From the NCBI GenBank assembly GCA_947177425.1, contig CAMWUN010000021.1, forward strand, positions 1 to 55,228: 55,228 nucleotides of DNA, written 5' to 3'. Made by a program: the position numbers and the translations under genes. Positions 25,319-32,290 of the stretch are shown in pieces. Origin of the DNA: an uncultured bacterium (GTDB lineage Bacteria > Bacillota > Clostridia > Lachnospirales > Lachnospiraceae). Each line of letters begins with the position of its first letter. Within the stretch, counting starts at the first letter, position 1. The notes under the pieces are model-generated. The model saw only the letters and a list, made by a program, of their open reading frames with translations, had not been told where the DNA came from and searched no databases.

Positions 25319-26083
25319 TTATGCCCGGGCGCTCTTCAATCTGGTCTCCGTGAGCAGTTTTAATCTGTCCTGAATCCGGGGATAAACCTGCCGTACAAAA
25401 TTTATGTACTCATCACTGATAATTTCCCCGTGGACACCCCTGTTTGCGATCCCAACAACTTCCATAATCAAATCTGCCGTCATTCCGTCAAGGATTTCAT
25501 GCTGTACCAGACGTTTTATCATATATGCCAGCCCAAATCTGCGCCTGTCATTCTCACTTCCCACTGATTCATATAATGGGACTATTGCTTTTTCTATCCC
25601 CAGCCGGACCTTAAACAGATAGACGTCCTTCTCCTTGGGCATTTCCTCCTCGTCCATGCCTCCCGTATTGTCCTCCTTTTTATTCAGGCCCCGCACCAAC
25701 TGCATCAGCTCTTCCAGCTTTTCCTCGGAAGGCAGGGCCGGGGCACCTATCTGAATATGATTTGCCATACTGTTGGTAATCGTTAACTCCTGAAGCTGCT
25801 GCTCTATCCCCCTGATATCATCTTTTATTTCCTTATTGGCTGACTCTACTGCCTTTTTTATCTTCACCCCAAGTAACTCCATTTCCGAAAAAAGGGGCAG
25901 GAGAAGCAGGCCGATCCAGATAAGAAAAACGAGGTTTCTTGCATTCAGCGTCTTCAACTGATACAGTTCATACCTATAGTAAAATACGTAAAGCGTACTT
26001 ATCAACAGAAGAAAACTGTACCAGATGTTTTTCCTGACCCATTTTAATAAAACCTGCAGTCCCTTTTCCAAAATCTCTTTCAT
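25319..26083 (-). CDS. Membrane protein with possible HEPN-like C-terminal domain
   Basis: The 254-residue product has two membrane segments (about 18-36 and 48-68), a coiled linker and a helical C-terminal domain of about 110 residues. I do not recognise the family. The C-terminal domain (IMEVVGIANRGVHGEIISDEY) recalls DUF4145/HEPN helical bundles, but the R-x4-6-H motif is not clear. The start is ATG at 26083 after AGGAGGG. It lies 52 bases downstream of the small frameshifted gene and may be in the same operon. Function unknown. Confidence 0.7.
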   Translation of the reverse strand: MKEILEKGLQVLLKWVRKNIWYSFLLLISTLYVFYYRYELYQLKTLNARNLVFLIWIGLLLLPLFSEMELLGVKIKKAVESANKEIKDDIRGIEQQLQELTITNSMANHIQIGAPALPSEEKLEELMQLVRGLNKKEDNTGGMDEEEMPKEKDVYLFKVRLGIEKAIVPLYESVGSENDRRRFGLAYMIKRLVQHEILDGMTADLIMEVVGIANRGVHGEIISDEYINFVRQVYPRIQDRLKLLTETRLKSARA

Positions 26084-26135
26084 TCCTCTTTCCCTCCTTA
26101 ATCTTATATTTACATCTGTCAAAATACAGAAAACT

Positions 26136-26370
26136 CTACAGCATCCCGAATATACTGCCTGCCGTAACCAGATTCGCCGCAAGAGTTGTAAACGAAATAA
26201 TTATTTCCCATATGCCTATCGATATCTTGTCCTGCATCAGCTTTTCCTTTGCCAAAAGAATGCGCTCCTTCTTGTCCCGTTTTCCGGCATGCTGGTATTT
26301 CTTTTCAAGTATTTCAGAATACTGCTGATTTCTTTTCAACATGTTTTGCCACCCATTCCATAATTTCCAT
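26136..26370 (-). pseudogene. Small membrane protein gene, probably frameshifted
   Basis: An ATG at 26370 with AGGAG at good spacing opens MEIMEWVAKHVEKK but hits a stop after about 18 codons. One frame over, NQQYSEILEKKYQHAGKRDKK continues to 26136 with one C-terminal membrane segment. Removing a single A from the run after GAAAAG (about 26327-26333) joins the two into one protein of about 77 residues. The alternative is a 68-residue protein from the ATG at 26342, which has a poor ribosome binding site. A recent mutation or an assembly error are both possible. Confidence 0.55.
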
Positions 26371-26513
26371 ACCGCTTACTCCTGAATCCCCCTTTTTCCC
26401 CATTCCTCTATCCTGCTGGAATGCTTCTTATCTTCCTTGTTATAATTGACTCCGACCAGAAGAGTACTGCCACCCCTTTCCTGATGGCATTTCACAAACC
26501 AATGTATATTCAT

Positions 26514-26552
26514 TGAACGCGTTCATTTGTATACTCTAATTTGTATACTCTA
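26514..26552. promoter_or_regulatory. Palindrome and tandem 14-bp repeat, possible operator
   Basis: A perfect palindrome TGAACGCGTTCA (26514-26525), with the central CG typical of LacI-family operators, touches two head-to-tail copies of ATTTGTATACTCTA (26525-26538 and 26539-26552). It lies about 150 bases upstream of the small gene at 26370. No regulator gene is next to it. I see no gene in 26371-26691. Confidence 0.4.
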
Positions 26553-26691
26553 TCAACCCGGTTTTACCTACAGAGTTTCTTCTGCACGCATTTTCCTTCC
26601 AGCCAGACGCCTGATTTTATTATAGATAACAGCCACAGTAAATACAACCGCTTTCATACTGCTTTTTTCATCTTATTTATGGTTGCTGTTC

Positions 26692-26814
26692 ACTCCGTGA
26701 CCAGTAACATGCAAAAATCCATCGAAAATTGCCTTCGGCAATGGGATTTTTGCACTCCCGAAGCACTTTCTTACGACCAGCGCAGTAAATGCGCAGGTCT
26801 GTGTGAAAAGTAAC
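26692..26814 (+). repeat. Dispersed repeat family C, complete copy
   Basis: The ends are inverted repeats GTTGCTGTTCAC and GTGAAAAGTAAC. The inside holds the hairpin TTGCC-TTC-GGCAA and the motif CGCAGTAAATGCGCAGGTCT. The left 60 bases match window positions 1-71 in reverse, and the right end matches 25251-25290 and 7840-7866. No coding sequence is present, as expected for a MITE-like or REP-like element. Confidence 0.75.
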
Positions 26815-26857
26815 TATTTATGACCTGGCCGGCTATGGATGCAGATGCCGGGCAGAC

Positions 26858-26899
26858 AAAACGCCTTACACTGACATGCAGGCCAATGTAAGGCGTTTT
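26858..26899 (-). terminator. Terminator at the end of the Tad/kinase operon
   Basis: A 13-bp perfect stem AAAACGCCTTACA/TGTAAGGCGTTTT (26858-26870/26887-26899) with a 16-base loop lies just after the last gene of the operon. T runs lie on both sides, so it may act in both directions. Confidence 0.85.
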
Positions 26900-26923
26900 C
26901 CTTTTTTTCAATTATAAAATTTC

Positions 26924-27451
26924 CTACTGAAAAACCTGCACAATATCTTTCCAGACTGCCGAAACCCCATCTATCACCGTAGAAGCCTTTTCAATCCAGC
27001 CTAAAAACAAATCAAGTCCCTGCACGCAGAAATCCGTCAGACCGGAAACCGCTTCAAATCCACTGTTATAAGACGCCATGCTGCGGAACTGTCTAAGTCC
27101 GGCTTCCGCTTCAATTACCTTTACCTGTATTTCACCGTATCCACACTTGCTGGCGGCCTCTTCCATTATCTCCTCCGCCATCTCCGGCTCATCCATGGCG
27201 GTGTAAACCTCAGCAAGTCCAAGGTAAGCCTCGTAATTTTTATCATCGATACTTATGATATGTTCAAAAGTTACTTCGGCCTGCTCATAATCCATCTCCG
27301 AAAGGTATTTATATCCCAAATCCAACTGTTCGGAATGTGTATCCCCGGACACTTTACCGTACGCATACATATTAACAAATCCGAAAACAATAAGCAGTAT
27401 GATTCCGCCTATCATAAATCTTTTAACTTTTCTATTCATCCCCTGCGCCAT
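26924..27451 (-). CDS. Membrane-anchored TPR protein, end of the Tad/kinase operon
   Basis: The 175-residue protein has an N-terminal membrane anchor (about 12-30) and two TPR repeats (about 40-105). The block QLDLGYKYLSEMDYEQAEVT and AYLGLAEVYTAMDEPEMAEEIME closely resembles the TPR block of the 845-residue protein at 32291, so the two share an ancestor module. The C-terminal 60 residues are not recognised. It starts nine bases after the phosphatase gene and is last before the terminator. A scaffolding role on the membrane is plausible. Confidence 0.8.
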   Translation of the reverse strand: MAQGMNRKVKRFMIGGIILLIVFGFVNMYAYGKVSGDTHSEQLDLGYKYLSEMDYEQAEVTFEHIISIDDKNYEAYLGLAEVYTAMDEPEMAEEIMEEAASKCGYGEIQVKVIEAEAGLRQFRSMASYNSGFEAVSGLTDFCVQGLDLFLGWIEKASTVIDGVSAVWKDIVQVFQ

Positions 27452-27460
27452 CCTATTTGC

Positions 27461-28309
27461 TTAAAGACCCGATGCTTTAACAAGAACAACTGTTATGTTA
27501 TCCCGCTCCCCCCGTTCCTTCACTAATGAAACGGCATCTGCAATACATTTTTTTATAGATGAACGGTTCACTAACAACGCCGGGCTTAAAATCTTTTTTA
27601 TTTCATTATCTTCCAGTTCATGGACGAAACCGTCCGAGCAGAGCATGAATACATCTTCCCTGCCGACATTTCCGCTTCCAAACGCAATCTGCAGATTTTC
27701 TGACGCGCCCACGCACTGCAGAATTATATTACGTCGCTTATCATACTTTGCCTCTCTGGGCGAAAGCCGTCCCGCCCTGATTTCCCTTGCCACCACACTC
27801 TGGTCTTCTGTCAACTGCTGCAATTCATGATTTATACGGTAAGCCCTGCTGTCGCCAATCTGCGCCGTAATATAACTCTCATTGATGATGACCAACAATG
27901 TCAGTGTAGTGCCTGTCCTGATTCCTTTGTCCTGTGCATATTCATAAAGCAGGCGGTTCTGTTTTTGAATACACTGCTCTATTTCATCATGTAAATACTT
28001 CATAAGCTGTTCCTGGTTTTTCCCACGGATATTTTTGCTTACCGTATAGTCAAACCAGTTATTTAAAAACTGAATTGTGCTTTTGCTTGCGTAACCGCCT
28101 TCCTGCATACCGCCCACACCGTCACATACGGCTGCCAGAACCAGTGAGTATCCGTCTATTTTCATCATCCTTACACAGCACGCGTCCTGATTGACCAGAC
28201 GGCAGGTGCCTATATCTGAATTCATATCTGAAATAAACTGTAAGCCGGAAGCAGGCGCAGAATGCCGGGGAGCGCTTCCGTCCTTAATCTGTATTGTTTT
28301 CTCTTTCAT
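27461..28309 (-). CDS. PP2C-family Ser/Thr protein phosphatase
   Basis: The 282-residue protein has the PP2C metal and catalytic motifs in order: NQDACCV, AAVCDGVGGMQEGG, GTTLTLLV, IGDSRAYR, LCSDGFVHEL and RDNITVVLV. It probably reverses the action of the kinase encoded three genes upstream. It has no membrane segment. It sits between the vWA-FHA gene (18 bases) and the small TPR gene. The pairing with kinase and FHA proteins is as in other bacterial phospho-threonine modules. Confidence 0.94.
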   Translation of the reverse strand: MKEKTIQIKDGSAPRHSAPASGLQFISDMNSDIGTCRLVNQDACCVRMMKIDGYSLVLAAVCDGVGGMQEGGYASKSTIQFLNNWFDYTVSKNIRGKNQEQLMKYLHDEIEQCIQKQNRLLYEYAQDKGIRTGTTLTLLVIINESYITAQIGDSRAYRINHELQQLTEDQSVVAREIRAGRLSPREAKYDKRRNIILQCVGASENLQIAFGSGNVGREDVFMLCSDGFVHELEDNEIKKILSPALLVNRSSIKKCIADAVSLVKERGERDNITVVLVKASGL

Positions 28310-28327
28310 ATTCCGCTCCAGTCCAGA

Positions 28328-29836
28328 TTATATAGGCATAAACTCTACGCTAAACTCTACCTCGCCAAGTCTGACGATGCTTCCTGATATGATTTCCCTT
28401 TCGCCGTTTACCACTCCGCCTTCTAAATAGGTATGGTTGGCAGAATTCATATCCCGGATAAAAAACCGGTTATTCTTTATATAAAATTCACAATGCTGGC
28501 CGGAAACCGTCAGATTATAATCTACCGGAATCTGAACCATGTCAATATTTCTTCCGACGATCACATGGCCATCCATCGGATATCTGAAGATTCTATCGGG
28601 ATTTGACCTGTCCCGTAAGACCAGAAGATATCTTCCTCCCAGAATTGTTGTCACATCTTCCTCCGGTCTGTCCTGTGGGCCGATTTCCTGCACCTCAGGC
28701 CTCGCTGGTACCGGAGCCTTTGCTTTCCGGGCTTTCTTATCGCTTTTACCTTTATTCTTTTTCTGGTAAAAAACCAGAAAACCTGCTGCGATAATTAATA
28801 CAATTATCCCTGCTGTTTTTTCAACCCCAATGTTCTTATTTGAAGGCTCCGGCACAGATACGGGCTCCTGCGTGGGTGATGCTGTCGGCGCCAGTGTCGG
28901 CCCGGGCGTCGGCTCCGGTGTCGGTTCAGGCTCCGGCTCCTCCTGGGCCAGTGTGAAAGGCATGGAAACCTCTCCTGTCACTTCCATATCCCCGTCATCC
29001 GTATGAAGATTCATCAGAATATGCCTGCTGCCGCCATCCATGACATTTTCAGGCACATCCATTCTGACAGAATATATGTGGGAAAAATCATGGATTTCAT
29101 TTACAATCATGCTGGTATCTTCATAATCTTCTATGAGAAGTTCCTTACCGCCTGTTGCACGGGATAAGGCAAACATATTTTTTAATTCATCGGAATTATC
29201 CTTATACACATGTCCAATGGTATAAACAGGTCTTGGCGTCTCCTTCAGTTTTGAAACCAGTTCCTCCTTTGTAATACCGATTGCCTTATTATCAACGCCG
29301 TCAGAAATTACAATAAACCTGGTATACGCCGGGTCGTTTTCAATTTTTTCCACTGCTTCAAACAAATAATCGGTCAAATAAGTATCCTGGTTCTGAAACC
29401 CGATTTCATCTATCATCCTTACCATTTCTTCTTTATCCTGTGACTTTTCCGCCAAAAACTGAATGTCCTCGCCAAACACGGCAAGGCTGACCGTTTCATT
29501 TTCCGGAAGTTCCTGCACATACTGCCTCAAAATATTTTTTATATTTTCCCTGTTGCTTTCAGATATGGACAAAGAGTTATCCATTAGGATAACCGTATGG
29601 ACTGTAATATCCCCAGGCTGGATTATCTCCACATTTTCGCAGGGATATTGGGAAACCTGGGCATCAGCAGAATTTACAGTGCTTCCGCACTTTATGTATG
29701 AAACAATCTGTTTTTCATCTACTAATATCTGCAAAAGAGAACATTCCTGTACAGCCCACACCTTCCCCGGACTTCCCAGAGTTAATAATATAATAAATAG
29801 CCCTGCCAATTTTCTCCAAACCTCTGCTTTTTTCAC
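28328..29836 (-). CDS. Secreted/membrane vWA domain protein with cytoplasmic FHA domain
   Basis: The 502-residue protein has a signal peptide (ending near KVWA), a von Willebrand A domain outside (MIDAS motif DNSLS at about 86-90, VISDGVDNKA), a Pro/Glu-rich stalk with PEPTP repeats, a membrane segment (GIIVLIIAAGFLVFY, about 345-360) and a C-terminal FHA domain inside (HVIVGRNIDM, SGQHCEFYI, MNSANHTYLEGG). The stretch EEDVTTILGG just before the FHA could be a phospho-threonine site. It could connect surface adhesion to the internal kinase. The start is GTG, three bases after the small membrane protein gene. Confidence 0.92.
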   Translation of the reverse strand: MKKAEVWRKLAGLFIILLTLGSPGKVWAVQECSLLQILVDEKQIVSYIKCGSTVNSADAQVSQYPCENVEIIQPGDITVHTVILMDNSLSISESNRENIKNILRQYVQELPENETVSLAVFGEDIQFLAEKSQDKEEMVRMIDEIGFQNQDTYLTDYLFEAVEKIENDPAYTRFIVISDGVDNKAIGITKEELVSKLKETPRPVYTIGHVYKDNSDELKNMFALSRATGGKELLIEDYEDTSMIVNEIHDFSHIYSVRMDVPENVMDGGSRHILMNLHTDDGDMEVTGEVSMPFTLAQEEPEPEPTPEPTPGPTLAPTASPTQEPVSVPEPSNKNIGVEKTAGIIVLIIAAGFLVFYQKKNKGKSDKKARKAKAPVPARPEVQEIGPQDRPEEDVTTILGGRYLLVLRDRSNPDRIFRYPMDGHVIVGRNIDMVQIPVDYNLTVSGQHCEFYIKNNRFFIRDMNSANHTYLEGGVVNGEREIISGSIVRLGEVEFSVEFMPI

Positions 29837-29839
29837 CTT

Positions 29840-29977
29840 TTATACCTCTCTATACTCATTGTTTATCTGCTCAATCAGCTTTTCCCTCTGCTTTTTAAAA
29901 AAAACTACCGCTAAAATCAGAGCCGCCAAACCCGCCAGGCACAAAAAACCTCCTGCCATAAATAAAACTTTTCCCAT
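29840..29977 (-). CDS. Small single-pass membrane protein (45 residues)
   Basis: The product starts MGKVLFMAGGFLCLAGLAAL, continues with one membrane helix (about 4-27) and ends in a charged tail (KKQREKLIEQINNEYREV). GGGAGAG lies five bases before the ATG. It fits exactly between the kinase gene (33 bases after it) and the vWA-FHA gene (three bases before it), so it is part of the operon. No family is recognised; it could be an accessory subunit of the kinase or the vWA protein. Confidence 0.78.
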   Translation of the reverse strand: MGKVLFMAGGFLCLAGLAALILAVVFFKKQREKLIEQINNEYREV

Positions 29978-30010
29978 ACTGTCTCTCCCATTTTCCTAAA
30001 CATGTAAACT

Positions 30011-32269
30011 TTACAGCCATCCGGCCTGTACCAGTTCTGTATAAACCTTTTCCAAAAGGGGCATTTCCGGGTCGTCCGTCTCCACTTCCCGGAACAGCTC
30101 CACTGCCATCCGGTAATTCTCTCCAAATCCATGATAATCTCTCTGTGAAACATCTTTATTTGCCTGTTCATCCGCTTCCAGAAAAGCCTTACGCTTATAA
30201 GAAATATAATTGTTCCCATATAAATCGATTGCTTTATCTATAATCCCGTGCGCCTGTTCAAAGTCCCCTGTCTGCTCGTACAAAATTGTAAGGTTGATAT
30301 ACGTCTGATAGGAGGCCAGTCCGTTACTGATAATATCGTTAAATACCTGTATCGCTTTTCTGCTGTACTGCAAATCTCCTGTATTTGCCTGGAGATTGAT
30401 GTACATCTGGGCAAGTCTTTCATATAAAATCCCTTTGCTTCCAAGAGGCAGTTCACGAATTCCCTTTTCCAGCATCCGGGCACTGTCCAGCAGCCCCTCC
30501 GTACTGTTCTTATCCAAATCGCTGTAAAAAACATAAGCTCTTGTGCGTATCGTGTCATCCACTGTAACATCAAGACATTCTTTTAATTTTTCCTTTGCCG
30601 TTCCTATGTCTTTCTGACTTCCCGCTATCTCCCCCTGTACAAGGTAAATCTGATCTTCTTCCAGTCCCCTTTCAATGGCTTTATTCAGAATATCCTGCGC
30701 GTCGCCGCTTCTCTCCATTCCCGCATATACAATCGCAAGATCCCGGTAGATGGCTTTATTCTGCCCGTCCAGTTCCAGCGCCGTCTCCAGCACCTTTGCC
30801 GCGTCCTGATAAGCGCCCTGTTCATAATAACAGTTTCCAAGCAGCAGATACAAATTTGCCGCCGCCACCTGGTCTTCAAACTGATATTCTGCGGTCATTT
30901 CCTGTATATACCCTGCACATCCTTCGTAATCCCTGTTTTTATACATCCACAGAGCCCTTTCATAATAAGCCCTTGGGTCATATTTGTTTAGCGCCAGACA
31001 CGCTTCATAATTCTCTTCAAAAGTATTCTGGTCCCGCTGTGCAATGGCCTCTTCCATTCTGGAAATATATGTTCCATACAAATTTTCCTGTTCTTCATGT
31101 CCTGTCCTTAAACCTGCAAAAACAAGCACGATTCCCAAAAGAACCGCTGTAAACGAAACCAGCAGTTCCACTCTCTGCTTAAACAACAGCTTCTTGTACC
31201 GTTTGTCAAGTTTTGCAATCTGGTTAAGCGCCTCCAGCATCTTCCCGGCAGACTGAAAACGGTCTTCCTTCCTGTATGCCATGGCTGTGGTAAGAATATA
31301 GGCAAAGGCATCGGAAGACAGTGCGCTTAACTGCTCATAAGTCAAATCGGGCTGCCCGTCATCAGGTCTTCTTCCCGACAGTAAATGATATAAAGTTGCT
31401 CCCAGACTGTAGATATCCGAACGGACGTCAATCTGCTGCTGCGGGTTGTCCACAAAAATACTGTCCATTGTGGTTTCTAAAAAAGCCGTCTCCTTTTCAT
31501 CCCTCTGGTTTTCCTGCAAATATAAGGTTTCTGTGTCATTCTCTGTATTTAAAAACAGTGTTTCGTTCTCTGCACTATCTTCCAGAAGCACTGTTGTATT
31601 TTCTAATCCAATGGTTTTTGTCTCACGGGGCGTCGCCTGAATGCTGCTTTCGTCCCGTAGTTCTGGTCTTTCATTGTTTACTGTATACTGCTGTATTCTA
31701 TTCTGGATTTCCAGCACCAGAGCTTTCTGCTCCGGCGCCGCATATCCCTTGCTGTATCCTACAGCCATAATTTCATTCTGTTCAAAAAAGCCTGAAATGT
31801 TAAAGTCAATCAGGCATACATTGTCTGACGGGGTCAGCATAATATTTGCAGGCTTAATATCCCCGTGCAGGACCGGTATCTCCCGACTGTGGAGATAAAT
31901 CAGCGCTTCACACAACTGCCTTGCATATTTGATAATCTTTTCCATTGGGAACCTGACCCCCTTATCCAGCAGTTGCTGGAAGGATTCTCCCGGAATAAAG
32001 TCTATGACTGTATAAACAGCTTCTCCTGCTTCAATAAAATCCAATACCTGAGGTAAATAAGAATGGCGGAGATTTTTCAGTATATCCGCCTCCTGACGGT
32101 TTTTCAGTTGGTTTCCTGATTTCATATGCATTTTTTTGATTACCACTTCCTTTTGGAGACGCTTGTGATAAGCCTTGTAAACAGAGCCTCCCCCGCCTTC
32201 TCCAATCTGCCCGGTAACATCATATGTATCTTTTAACTGCGCCTGAATATTTGCTGTAAAATCTCCCAT
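30011..32269 (-). CDS. Membrane Ser/Thr protein kinase with Thr-rich insert and TPR tail
   Basis: The roughly 750-residue protein starts with a Hanks-type kinase domain: glycine loop GEGGGGSVYKA, lysine in VVIKKMH, catalytic loop HGDIKPANIM (HGD in place of HRD), metal site DFN in place of DFG, and AAPEQ. About 95 residues rich in Thr and acidic residues (NTTVLLED, NDTETLYL, KETAFLETT) are inserted between AAPEQ and DVRSDIYSLG. One membrane segment (about 371-390) and a TPR domain of about 350 residues follow. PASTA repeats are absent. A TTG nine bases earlier is an alternative start. It probably phosphorylates the FHA partners in the same operon. Confidence 0.93.
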   Translation of the reverse strand: MGDFTANIQAQLKDTYDVTGQIGEGGGGSVYKAYHKRLQKEVVIKKMHMKSGNQLKNRQEADILKNLRHSYLPQVLDFIEAGEAVYTVIDFIPGESFQQLLDKGVRFPMEKIIKYARQLCEALIYLHSREIPVLHGDIKPANIMLTPSDNVCLIDFNISGFFEQNEIMAVGYSKGYAAPEQKALVLEIQNRIQQYTVNNERPELRDESSIQATPRETKTIGLENTTVLLEDSAENETLFLNTENDTETLYLQENQRDEKETAFLETTMDSIFVDNPQQQIDVRSDIYSLGATLYHLLSGRRPDDGQPDLTYEQLSALSSDAFAYILTTAMAYRKEDRFQSAGKMLEALNQIAKLDKRYKKLLFKQRVELLVSFTAVLLGIVLVFAGLRTGHEEQENLYGTYISRMEEAIAQRDQNTFEENYEACLALNKYDPRAYYERALWMYKNRDYEGCAGYIQEMTAEYQFEDQVAAANLYLLLGNCYYEQGAYQDAAKVLETALELDGQNKAIYRDLAIVYAGMERSGDAQDILNKAIERGLEEDQIYLVQGEIAGSQKDIGTAKEKLKECLDVTVDDTIRTRAYVFYSDLDKNSTEGLLDSARMLEKGIRELPLGSKGILYERLAQMYINLQANTGDLQYSRKAIQVFNDIISNGLASYQTYINLTILYEQTGDFEQAHGIIDKAIDLYGNNYISYKRKAFLEADEQANKDVSQRDYHGFGENYRMAVELFREVETDDPEMPLLEKVYTELVQAGWL

Positions 32270-32290
32270 GCCATTCAACTCATCTTTCTG

